Assembly: GCA_021324615.1 (NCBI GenBank)
Contig: JAJPIT010000100.1
Span: 1 to 63,643, forward strand
DNA from: Terriglobia bacterium
GTDB lineage: Bacteria > Acidobacteriota > Terriglobia > Bryobacterales > Bryobacteraceae
DNA length: 63,643 nt
Reading direction: 5' to 3'
Shown here: piece by piece, positions 29,105 to 35,795 of the stretch
Numbering within the stretch: the stretch's first letter is position 1
Layout of the letters: each line of letters starts with the position of its first letter
Translations under genes and position numbers: made by a program
Notes under the pieces: generated by a model
The model's database searches: none
What the model was told of the DNA's origin: nothing
Seen by the model: the letters and a program-made list of their open reading frames with translations, nothing else

Positions 29105-29867
29105 CCGGGTCCCGCGGCGGCTCCCCATACTCGACGCCCACCAGGAACAGTCCCCGCGCGGGGGCCGACGGGCCCGGGGCGAACCGGGCGCCCGGCTGCA
29201 AACGCGCGGCGAGATCGGCGGCGGTCAGATTCCCTTTGCCCGCCTCCAGCAGGACCCCGACCATATTGCGCACCATGTGCTTCAAAAATCCGCTCCCGCG
29301 GACGCGAAAGATGAGGCGATCCTCGCATTTTTCAAGACGCGAGGAAAAGACGCGCCGCACTTTCGAGAGATTTAACGCATCGCGGTCATCGGAGGCGGCG
29401 AAGCAGGAAAAGTCGTGTTCCCCTTCATAGACCGGCGCAAGATCGATCATGGACCGCTCATCGAGCGGATAGGGATGATGGTACACGTAGCGGCGCGCGA
29501 AGGGAGAACAAATCTCGGCGCGGAGGATGCGATATTCGTAGGTCTTGGCGGAGGCCTGATAGCGGGGGTGAAAATCGGCCGGAGCCTCCGCCGCCTCGAG
29601 CACGCGAATGTCGCGCGGCAGCAGACGGTTCACGGCCTTCACCAGATTCTCCACCGGAATCGGGTTTTCAAGCGAGAAGGCGGCCACCTGGGCCAGGGCG
29701 TGCACGCCCGCGTCGGTCCGTCCGGAGGCCGCCACCCGCACCGGGGATCCTTCGATCCTCGACACCGCTTCCTCGACGGCGGCCTGAATGGTCCGGAGGC
29801 CGGGCTGCGCCTGCCAGCCGTGATACTCGGTTCCGTCGTAGCTCAGAGTGACGCGGATGCGCCTCAT
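29088..29867 (-). CDS. truA: tRNA pseudouridine(38-40) synthase TruA
   Basis: Isomerises uridines 38-40 in the anticodon stem of many tRNAs. The 259-aa length is typical. Catalytic Asp52 lies in ASGRTDAGVHA, and the C-terminal GSGFLKHMVRNMVG motif is intact. ATG 29867 follows GGAAG at suitable spacing and gives the normal start MRRIRVTLSYDGTEYHGWQ; a longer in-frame opening of 22 codons is not family-like. It lies 14 bp downstream of pyrE, forming an operon, and overlaps the convergent aspartoacylase-like gene by 17 bp. Confidence 0.96.
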   Translation of the reverse strand: MRRIRVTLSYDGTEYHGWQAQPGLRTIQAAVEEAVSRIEGSPVRVAASGRTDAGVHALAQVAAFSLENPIPVENLVKAVNRLLPRDIRVLEAAEAPADFHPRYQASAKTYEYRILRAEICSPFARRYVYHHPYPLDERSMIDLAPVYEGEHDFSCFAASDDRDALNLSKVRRVFSSRLEKCEDRLIFRVRGSGFLKHMVRNMVGVLLEAGKGNLTAADLAARLQPGARFAPGPSAPARGLFLVGVEYGEPPRDPVRRAG

Positions 29868-29881
29868 CGCTTCCAATCCGG

Positions 29882-30463
29882 TCAGCGGATCTGCCGGGAG
29901 CCGGGTTTTTCGACCGCCAGCCCTTTCTGGCACAGCGGGCAGTCCTCGGGCGGGTAGGCGACGACGTCCAGGATGGCCAGCGCCGCCCGCGGCACGCCTA
30001 AATCCACCTTGCCGCCGCCGCGGTCGATGATCGAGCCGGCGGCAATCACGCGCGCGCCCGCCTGTCCGAGCAGGTCGATCACCTCGCGCGTGGTTCCTCC
30101 GGTGGTCACCACGTCCTCGATCACCACCGCCCGCTCCCCCGGCGCCACGCCAAAGCCGCGGCGGAGCGCCATCTTCCCGGAACCGTCGCGTTCGGCGAAG
30201 ATAAAGCGGGCGCCCATGGCGCGCGCGACTTCATGGCCGATGATCAGCCCGCCCAGCGCCGGCGACACCACCAGGGACGCCCGCGGCAGCGCTCCGGCCA
30301 GCTCGCGCCCCAACTCTTCCGCCATCGCCGGGTACTGCAAAACCAGCGCAGATTGCAGATATTCGCCCGAATGAAGCCCGCTGGTCAGCCGGAAATGCCC
30401 GGTCAGATAGGCGCCCGTGCGGCGGAAACGGTCAAGCGTGGCGGCGTGGGTCGGCGTATCCAT
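29882..30463 (-). CDS. pyrE: Orotate phosphoribosyltransferase
   Basis: Converts orotate and PRPP to OMP in pyrimidine synthesis. The 193-aa protein has the PRPP-binding motif VVIEDVVTTGGTT (113-125), the substrate loop around GSGKMALRRGFGV, and SPALGGLIIGHEVARAMG. ATG 30463 is preceded by a minus-10 box 7 nt away; an upstream in-frame extension of 29 codons is rejected. The C-terminus carries PPEDCPLCQKG, a CxxC not needed for activity. First gene of pyrE-truA. Confidence 0.94.
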   Translation of the reverse strand: MDTPTHAATLDRFRRTGAYLTGHFRLTSGLHSGEYLQSALVLQYPAMAEELGRELAGALPRASLVVSPALGGLIIGHEVARAMGARFIFAERDGSGKMALRRGFGVAPGERAVVIEDVVTTGGTTREVIDLLGQAGARVIAAGSIIDRGGGKVDLGVPRAALAILDVVAYPPEDCPLCQKGLAVEKPGSRQIR

Positions 30464-30470
30464 CGAATCA

Positions 30471-30476
30471 ATGTTA
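30471..30476 (-). promoter_or_regulatory. Leaderless minus-10 box of pyrE
   Basis: CGCTAACAT on the minus strand: TAACAT ends 7 nt before the pyrE ATG, no ribosome-binding site. The same CGCTAACAT string precedes the BtuF-like gene. Confidence 0.5.
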
Positions 30477-30607
30477 GCGAATCGCGGCGGAAGCAGGGTC
30501 GCCCTGGCCGGTAACTCTTTCCGCAATGGGAATCCGGATTGGAACGTCACGCGGCAACGCCCCCCGATGCGCCGTGCGATTTCTTAGACTTAGCCGATCG
30601 GCAAGGC

Positions 30608-30623
30608 TGGCACGCGGATTGCT
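30608..30623 (+). promoter_or_regulatory. Sigma-54 (RpoN) promoter
   Basis: TGGCACGCGGATTGCT matches the minus-24/minus-12 consensus TGGCACG-N4-TTGCW at every specified base, with GG at 30609-30610 and GC at 30621-30622. The start of transcription should be near 30634. The palindrome at 30593-30602 lies just upstream. No RpoN activator gene is in the window. Confidence 0.75.
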
Positions 30624-30637
30624 CAAATACCGGCGGT

Positions 30638-30721
30638 ATGAAAAAGGTGAGAGCTCAAGGAACCTCGGTTGCCCTTCTCAGCAGTCTCCCCGAGCAGTAT
30701 CCCAAACCCCTGTCCCTCTAA
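30638..30721 (+). CDS. Possible 27-aa peptide encoded in the sigma-54 transcript
   Basis: ATG to TAA, starting MKKVRAQGTSVALL and ending PEQYPKPLSL. The ATG would be only about 4 nt from the predicted transcription start, so it would be essentially leaderless, as seems common in this genome. The peptide is basic at its N-terminus and has no membrane helix. Sense coding overlaps the long-range stem, so folding and translation would compete. No family recognised; chance ORF is quite possible. Confidence 0.3.
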   Translation: MKKVRAQGTSVALLSSLPEQYPKPLSL

Positions 30722-30761
30722 GAAAAATCCTCGAATCCCTACCCAACCAGGTTCCTTGAGC
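30653..30761. repeat. 13-bp perfect inverted repeat with 83-nt spacing
   Basis: Arms at 30653-30665 and 30749-30761. The right arm shares its last three bases with the terminator stem, and the left arm overlaps a competing local hairpin CTCGG (30664-30668)/CCGAG (30690-30694). Confidence 0.85.
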
Positions 30762-30777
30762 CCTCGCGGGGGCTTTT
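30758..30777 (+). terminator. Intrinsic terminator of the sigma-54 transcript
   Basis: AGCCC (30759-30763) pairs with GGGCT (30770-30774) around TCGCGG, followed by TTTT counted from 30774. The stem overlaps the right arm of the 13-bp inverted repeat by three bases, so full long-range pairing would weaken termination. Confidence 0.65.
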
Positions 30778-30870
30778 GCGCCGGATCGGCCGCAACGGTG
30801 CTTTACGAGCAGCCGCCGGTGGCTGAAATCGCGCAAAAACCCGATCTTTTGCCGTATTTTTCAGCGTTTG

Positions 30871-31665
30871 TCAGCCATTTTCGTGCAGAACGGCGACAAA
30901 TTCGGCGATGATGCGGTAGCGGTCCTGGTCGGGATCGAGATCCCAGCTCGGAAATTCCGGATTGAGCGATTCCAGCCGGATACGATCGTGCGACCAGCTT
31001 CCATCGCGATTCGGGCGCTTTTCGCTGCGATAGCGTTTGACGGTATAGCGGTCGTTTGCGCCTCCGCCGGCCTGCTCCACCAGCACCAGCCGCCCCTGCC
31101 GCGATCCGGCGACGCCGAAGCGAAACACGCAAAGGCTGCCATCGGGAATTTTGGGTTCCATCGAGCGGCCGGCGATCCGGGCGACGAACATCTCCGGGGC
31201 CAGCTTCAGGCCGGCGGGGGCTTCCTCCCAACCCTCCGCGGTCACTTCCCTGTTTTCCAGAAACTTGCCCGCGGCGACCGCCAGAGAGTAGCGCGGCAGA
31301 TGGGTTTCATACGGGCGGACGCTGGCATGGACGTGCTCGCGGTAAAGCCGCGCCAGGGCCCGTTCGAAGTCGCCGACGGCGGTTTCGCGCGGCTCGGAGA
31401 TGCGCAGCACGTTGGAAAGCGTTTGCTCGAAGTACTCGATCAGGCGCCGCGCTCCGGCGGCGGCCTTCTGCTCCAGATCCGCCGCCAGAGCGCCGAAGAC
31501 CTCGGCTTCCTCTCCCGCGATCTGGTCCCAGTCGCGGCGCAGGCGGATCCACAGGCGGTCCTGTTCCGGATCCTCCAGGATCACGCCGGCGGCCACCACG
31601 CCGGTTGAGGGCAAATCGGCTTCCAGGATCCAGTACCGCGCGGCTGTGGTGGCAAGGAGGGTCAA
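30871..31665 (-). CDS. S24/LexA-fold protease-like protein without a DNA-binding domain
   Basis: A 264-aa protein whose C-terminal third is an S24 peptidase fold (LexA/UmuD family). Nucleophile Ser168 is in RIAGRSMEPKIPDGS and the general-base Lys is probably K210 in DRYTVKRY. The N-terminal ~150 residues are not a helix-turn-helix; they look like a separate alpha/beta domain (RYWILEADLPSTGVVAAGVIL) with a helical part containing FGALAADLEQKAAAGARRLIE. I do not recognise that domain. No LexA-type Ala-Gly cleavage site is obvious. TTG start overlaps the TGA of the upstream VWFA gene (TTGA), implying translational coupling. It may be a self-processing regulator or a signal-peptidase-like enzyme; function unknown. 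Confidence 0.75.
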   Translation of the reverse strand: MTLLATTAARYWILEADLPSTGVVAAGVILEDPEQDRLWIRLRRDWDQIAGEEAEVFGALAADLEQKAAAGARRLIEYFEQTLSNVLRISEPRETAVGDFERALARLYREHVHASVRPYETHLPRYSLAVAAGKFLENREVTAEGWEEAPAGLKLAPEMFVARIAGRSMEPKIPDGSLCVFRFGVAGSRQGRLVLVEQAGGGANDRYTVKRYRSEKRPNRDGSWSHDRIRLESLNPEFPSWDLDPDQDRYRIIAEFVAVLHENG

Positions 31666-32723
31666 TTTACGCCGAAGGGATAGTAGCCGCGGCGCGCGCG
31701 AACCTTCACCGCGGGCAGGTTCACTTTTACCACGATGTTCCGGAACTGCTTGGCCGAATCCTCCGGCGGCACGTCCGGAATGTAGCGCAGGATGTACTGC
31801 GTGGTCACTTCGCCGACCACCGCGGCCACGGCTCCGAAGATCGCCGAAGAGACCGCCGCGGCATATCCTCCGGTGCCGGGTTGGATGGCGTAGTTGCCTT
31901 CATCGCGCGGCTGCGACAGATAGCCGCTGATATCCTTATAGGGATTGGCCAGCGGGTACTCGACGCGCCCGCCGGTTTCCTGGGCCAGCCGCTCCAGGGC
32001 GTCGGAGCCCTCGTTGGTGAAGCCGGAGTACAGGGTCGACAGGCCGTAGATGGTGACCAGATTGCGCTGGGCGATCTCAATGACCTGGTCCAGCGTCTTG
32101 CTGGAGTGATTGTCGTTGCCGTCGCCGATGACGATGATCACGCGGCGCGGCTCGACCGGCTCGCCCTGAATCAGCTTGCGGTCCGTGCAGGCTTCATAGA
32201 TGGCGTCGTACAGCGCCGATCCGCCGCCCGGCTTCAGCTTGCGCAGCCGCTCCAGAATCGGCTGCGGATCGCTGGTGGTATCCACCAGCAGGTGCGCTTC
32301 GTCGGAGAATCCGATCAGGTAACCGCCGAATTTCTTCTTCTCAATGGCGCTTTCCTGATCGGGCAGCATTTGCAGCACCAGCTCCTCGGCCGCCTGCTCC
32401 CAGTTCTTCCAGTTGGTGCGGCTGCCGTTGCTCAGGTCCAGCAAAAAGCCGACCACCACGGGCTGGTTGCGCTCCCGGGTGAAATACTCGATCGCCTGCT
32501 CGCGTCCTTCGTCGAAGATGTGAAAATCCTTCTGTTCCAGGTTGGAGACGAAGCGGCCCTTTTCGTCGGTGACGGTGACCGGCACCACCACTTCGTTGAC
32601 CGATACCTTGATGGCGCCCTGTCCGGCCGAGGCCGGCGTCTGCTGCGCATTCGGCGGCTGCTGGGCGTAGCCCGCCGCGAAAATCAACAGACAGCAGGCC
32701 AGCGAAATGACCCGTAACGGCAT
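31662..32723 (-). CDS. Secreted VWFA-domain protein with degenerate MIDAS
   Basis: Second TIGR03436-type protein, 353 aa. A Sec signal peptide (MPLRVISLACCLLIFAAGYAQ) and Gln/Pro-rich linker precede the N-terminal beta-domain (VNEVVVPVTVTDEKGRFV) and a VWA domain. The MIDAS reads DLSNGS (96-101), so the third position of DxSxS is Gly100, which may weaken metal binding. VIGDGNDNHSSKTL and the C-terminal YILRYIPDVPPEDSAKQF are family features. It has its own TATAAT box and an AAGGGAAG ribosome-binding site. The stop overlaps the start of the S24-like gene, so the two proteins may act together. Confidence 0.85.
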   Translation of the reverse strand: MPLRVISLACCLLIFAAGYAQQPPNAQQTPASAGQGAIKVSVNEVVVPVTVTDEKGRFVSNLEQKDFHIFDEGREQAIEYFTRERNQPVVVGFLLDLSNGSRTNWKNWEQAAEELVLQMLPDQESAIEKKKFGGYLIGFSDEAHLLVDTTSDPQPILERLRKLKPGGGSALYDAIYEACTDRKLIQGEPVEPRRVIIVIGDGNDNHSSKTLDQVIEIAQRNLVTIYGLSTLYSGFTNEGSDALERLAQETGGRVEYPLANPYKDISGYLSQPRDEGNYAIQPGTGGYAAAVSSAIFGAVAAVVGEVTTQYILRYIPDVPPEDSAKQFRNIVVKVNLPAVKVRARRGYYPFGVN

Positions 32724-32740
32724 ACAGCTTCCCTTGTCGA

Positions 32741-32746
32741 ATTATA
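32741..32746 (-). promoter_or_regulatory. Minus-10 box of the second VWFA gene
   Basis: A perfect TATAAT on the minus strand, 17 nt before the ATG at 32723, leaves room for the AAGGGAAG ribosome-binding site. No clear minus-35. This promoter is of the leadered kind. Confidence 0.45.
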
Positions 32747-32791
32747 CAGGACTCGCGGCCGGGCGGCGCCGGAGCCCGCGCCGCGCCCCCG

Positions 32792-33724
32792 TCAGCGGAA
32801 CGCCGCGACGCTGCGCTGCCGGGCCCATCCCACTCCCTCGTGCCGCGCCTCGAACGCTTCCGGGAACAGCATCTCGGCCAGCATCCGCAGCGACTCGACC
32901 ACCCGCGGCCCCGGCCGGTTGAAATACTGATTGCCGTCCGCCACAAAAACGCGGCCTTCCCGGACCGCGCGCAGCCCGTCCCAGCCGGGCCGGCCGCTGA
33001 GCCAGTGCATCTCGCGCCGCGCGCGCTCCAGATCGTAGCCGCAGGGCATGGAGATGATCGCGTCCGGATCGGCGGCGATCAGATCTTCCCAGTTCATCCA
33101 CGGGGAGTGCGCGCCCGGCTCGCCAAACAGATTTTCCGCGCCGAGCAGCGCGATCAGCTCGGGAACCCAGTTGCCGGCGGCCATCAGCGGCTCCGGCCAT
33201 TCGACCGCCGCGACCCGGGGATGGCGGCCGGTGGATTTCGCACGCGCCGCGATGGCCGACATCCGCTCCTTCATCGAATCGACCAGAGCGTTTCCGCGCT
33301 CCTCGACCCCGCAGGCGCGGGCCAGGCGCAGGATGTCCTGGAAGATGCCGGAAAGGGCGTGGGGTTCGAGCGCGATCACCACCGGGCGGGTGGAAAATTT
33401 TTGCGAAAGCGCGCTCTCGACGTCCTTCAGGCTCACCGCGCAGACTTCGCACTGCGTCTGCGTGACGATGTGGGTGGGCCGGAGGCGCTCCAGCTCATCC
33501 TCGAAAACGTCGTAGACGCTGAAGGCGCTTTTTAGCGTCTCCCGGACGCGGCGGTCGATCTCGCGGCTGTCGCCGGAGACGTCGAATTTCGGTTTGGTGC
33601 AGACCGGCAGCGCGGCGGCCGAGGCCGGGTAGTCGCATTCATGCGAGCGGCCCACCTGAAACTCGCCCAGCCCCAGCGCGTGCACCATCTCGGTCGCGCT
33701 GGCGATCAGGCTGACGATCCTCAT
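32792..33724 (-). CDS. BtuF/FecB-like cobalamin or siderophore-binding protein without signal peptide
   Basis: A 310-aa protein of the TroA/BtuF superfamily (periplasmic binding protein for vitamin B12 or iron chelates). It opens MRIVSLIASATEMVHALGLGE, as many cobalamin-binding proteins do after processing, and keeps the two-lobe pattern (RPTHIVTQTQCEVCAVSL; AADPDAIISMPCGYDLERA). There is no N-terminal signal peptide, so it is either cytoplasmic or exported by an unrecognised route. No permease or ATPase gene is adjacent, so it is not in a standard ABC cassette. Family fairly certain, ligand not. Confidence 0.8.
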   Translation of the reverse strand: MRIVSLIASATEMVHALGLGEFQVGRSHECDYPASAAALPVCTKPKFDVSGDSREIDRRVRETLKSAFSVYDVFEDELERLRPTHIVTQTQCEVCAVSLKDVESALSQKFSTRPVVIALEPHALSGIFQDILRLARACGVEERGNALVDSMKERMSAIAARAKSTGRHPRVAAVEWPEPLMAAGNWVPELIALLGAENLFGEPGAHSPWMNWEDLIAADPDAIISMPCGYDLERARREMHWLSGRPGWDGLRAVREGRVFVADGNQYFNRPGPRVVESLRMLAEMLFPEAFEARHEGVGWARQRSVAAFR

Positions 33725-33730
33725 GCTTCG

Positions 33731-33736
33731 ATGTTA
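33731..33736 (-). promoter_or_regulatory. Leaderless minus-10 box of the BtuF-like gene
   Basis: CGCTAACAT with TAACAT ending 6 nt before the ATG (spacer CGAAGC). Same string as upstream of pyrE. Confidence 0.5.
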
Positions 33737-33784
33737 GCGGAGCCGCGGGAGCTCCGGCGGGAGCCGTTCCACCTTTCTGGAACG

Positions 33785-33922
33785 TTATCGGGAGGCAGCG
33801 CCGAGCAGTTCTTCCAGCGACCGGGTCTGCCGGGACGGCGGCTGGCCCGGATGGGCGATTCGCAGCAGGCTCAGCAGGAATTGCAGGTTCTGGGGGGCGG
33901 CGAGTTCCGCGCGGGTTTCCAT
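33785..33922 (-). CDS. Possible 45-aa small protein
   Basis: ATG to TAA, 45 codons, starting METRAELAAPQNLQFLLSLL and ending SLEELLGAASR; amphipathic helical character, no membrane segment. AGGAGG stands just before the ATG but only 1 nt away, which is too close for normal initiation. It lies between the TolC-like operon and the BtuF-like gene. No family recognised. Confidence 0.35.
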   Translation of the reverse strand: METRAELAAPQNLQFLLSLLRIAHPGQPPSRQTRSLEELLGAASR

Positions 33923-33977
33923 GCCTCCTCTATCGGCTCCGCCGGCGGTTTCCTGTAGGGCCGCCCAGCCCGCCTCT

Positions 33978-35795
33978 TCAGGGCCGGGCCAGCACCTGAT
34001 CCAGGTTCAGGTGATTGGCCTCAAACGTCGTGCCCATGGCCTGATCGAGCGTCACCCGGGCCTTGGCGTAGGCGTCCTGCGCCTGCACCAGAGCGAGCCT
34101 CGCCGTAAACACGTCGCGCTGCCGGAGCACCACGTTATAAGCATTGGATACGCCGGCCGCCAGCCGCTTCTGCTCGGCGTCGAGCTGGGCCTCGGCCAGC
34201 CGCAGCGCCTCGCGGGCTGCGATCACCTGCTGGCGCGCCTGCCGCGACGCCGTCAGCCAGTTCTGCACATCGAGTTCGATCTGGTTCCGGGTGTGCAGCA
34301 GAGTATCCTCGGACTGGCGGAGCTCGAGCTGGGAGCGGATATTATCCGCCTGCGCCTGGCGGTTGCGGAAGGGGAACGAAATATTGATCCCGAAGGCGTA
34401 CAGCGGATATTTGAACTGGACCGCCTCCACCCAGGCCGTGCCGAACACGTTGCTCAGCGCGTCGGTGGTCATCATGGCGAAAAGATTCATGCTCGGCAGC
34501 AGGGAGTTGCGCACAAACGGCTGCACGTCGCGCTGGCTTTTGATGTTGCCTTCGGCGATGGACACCTCCGGGCGGTTTTTCCGCGCGATCTCGACCGCTT
34601 CCTCCAGCTTCGGCAGGGGGCGCTCGTCGAGCTCGGGGAAGGCGTCCACGGTCTGGATTGAGGCCGAGGCCAGCGGCTCGTCCAGATTCTTGCTGAGCAG
34701 GGTTTTGAGCTGGAGCTCGGCGTTCTGCTCGTTGGTGCGGGCCACAATCAGGTCGCGCCGGCTGCTGGCCGCCTGCGATTCAGCGGTGGCGATGTCCAGC
34801 CGCGACATGACACCCGCCTCGAACTCCTTGCGGTTGTTCTCCACCAGTTGTTCGGCCGCCTTGACCTCCTCCTCCGCCGCCAGCACCGCTTCCTTGGCCG
34901 CGATCAGGTCCCAGTAGGCGTTCTGCGCGGCGGCGATCGCGGCGACCGCGGTGGCGCGGAAGGACTCCCGTTCGATGTTCAGCTCGTTTTCGGCGACGTG
35001 AATCAACGCCAGGTTCACCGCCCTGCCGAAGCCGTTCAGCAACTGCTGCGCGACGCTGACGTTAAAGCCCGGCGTGTAATACGGATTGTAGAGCAGGTGG
35101 AGCTGCGTCGACTTCTGCCGGTTCACGCCATAGGAGGCGCTGATGCTCAGCCCGGTGGAAAACGCCTGCGTGTAGCCGAAGGAAAACGCCCGCGTGGAGG
35201 TGGTCACCGCGGGAATGCCGGAAACCACGACGCTGTTCAGCGGGCTGGCGGTGTGGTCGACGCTGAAGTTGACGGTGACGGTGGGATCGAACAGGCCCGC
35301 CGGCCGCACCACCACGGCGCTGGCGTTGCCGGTGATGCCGCCGGCGCTGAACGAGGTTCCGCCCACGTTGCCGCCGCCGCCGAGAATGCTGCCGCCGACC
35401 GCGCCGGCGAACACAATGCCGGGCACCACCGCCTGATCGACGCCGCGCGGCGAACTTCCGGATCTGGCGCGCAGCAGATCCACCCGCGCCATCGACGGAT
35501 AAAGCCGCGCAGCGGCCACATTCAAATTATTGGCCAGCACCAGATCGACCACTTGCTCGATGGACAGCTCCAGTTTCCCGTCGCGCACCTGGAGCGGCTC
35601 GGCGTTGCTCAGCCGCGCCTCGGGGATGGAGCGCCTCAGGTATGGTTTCCAGATCCAGGGCCAGGCCCGAGCGGCGCGGCTGTAATCAGGCCGCGCGAGA
35701 TTGGTTTCCGGCGCTTGCGCGCGAGCCGCCGCGCAAAGCAGGCTGAGCAGGAGCAGACAGCGCCATCCGCTCCCGGGATGCCGACCAACCCTCAT
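33978..35795 (-). CDS. TolC-family outer-membrane efflux protein (downstream copy)
   Basis: A 605-aa TolC/OEP-type protein forming a trimeric outer-membrane/periplasmic channel for efflux or type I secretion. Signal peptide around residues 1-27 (WRCLLLLSLLCAAARA). Two OEP repeats of long coiled-coil helices (VLAAEEEVKAAEQLVENNRKEFEAG; ALRLAEAQLDAEQKRLAAG) with the typical VSNAYNVVLRQRDVF and the family ending ARVTLDQAMGTTFE. A Gly/Ala-rich beta-strand insert (SPLNSVVVSGIPAVTTST) is shared with the upstream paralogue. Start overlaps the upstream stop as ATGA. No membrane-fusion or pump genes follow. Confidence 0.86.
   Translation of the reverse strand: MRVGRHPGSGWRCLLLLSLLCAAARAQAPETNLARPDYSRAARAWPWIWKPYLRRSIPEARLSNAEPLQVRDGKLELSIEQVVDLVLANNLNVAAARLYPSMARVDLLRARSGSSPRGVDQAVVPGIVFAGAVGGSILGGGGNVGGTSFSAGGITGNASAVVVRPAGLFDPTVTVNFSVDHTASPLNSVVVSGIPAVTTSTRAFSFGYTQAFSTGLSISASYGVNRQKSTQLHLLYNPYYTPGFNVSVAQQLLNGFGRAVNLALIHVAENELNIERESFRATAVAAIAAAQNAYWDLIAAKEAVLAAEEEVKAAEQLVENNRKEFEAGVMSRLDIATAESQAASSRRDLIVARTNEQNAELQLKTLLSKNLDEPLASASIQTVDAFPELDERPLPKLEEAVEIARKNRPEVSIAEGNIKSQRDVQPFVRNSLLPSMNLFAMMTTDALSNVFGTAWVEAVQFKYPLYAFGINISFPFRNRQAQADNIRSQLELRQSEDTLLHTRNQIELDVQNWLTASRQARQQVIAAREALRLAEAQLDAEQKRLAAGVSNAYNVVLRQRDVFTARLALVQAQDAYAKARVTLDQAMGTTFEANHLNLDQVLARP

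Larger units (their letters stand above)
30634..30777 (+). ncRNA. Candidate sigma-54-dependent small RNA
   Basis: About 144 nt run from the predicted start of the sigma-54 promoter to the end of an intrinsic terminator. GCTCAAGGAACCT (30653-30665) and AGGTTCCTTGAGC (30749-30761) pair perfectly, and after one bulged C the stem continues GGTTG/CAACC. The ~72-nt interior is poor in G and has six or more CCC runs (TCTCCCC, ATCCCAAACCCC, GTCCC, ATCCC), like the C-rich loops by which some bacterial small RNAs bind Shine-Dalgarno sequences. It also contains a 27-codon ORF, so a peptide-coding or dual-function RNA is possible. I recognise no known RNA family. Confidence 0.5.
30464..30870. other. 407-bp non-coding interval with a sigma-54 promoter and structured RNA
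   Basis: No conventional gene is visible between pyrE and the S24-like gene. From left to right it holds the pyrE promoter, a partly dyad GC-rich stretch (about 30549-30578), a perfect 10-bp palindrome GCCGATCGGC (30593-30602), a sigma-54 promoter, a ~144-nt structured transcript and its terminator. These parts are listed separately. Confidence 0.7.

Noticed and set aside
30871-31665. Calling the S24-fold protein LexA
   Set aside because: No N-terminal helix-turn-helix and no LexA-type cleavage site; only the C-terminal fold is shared.
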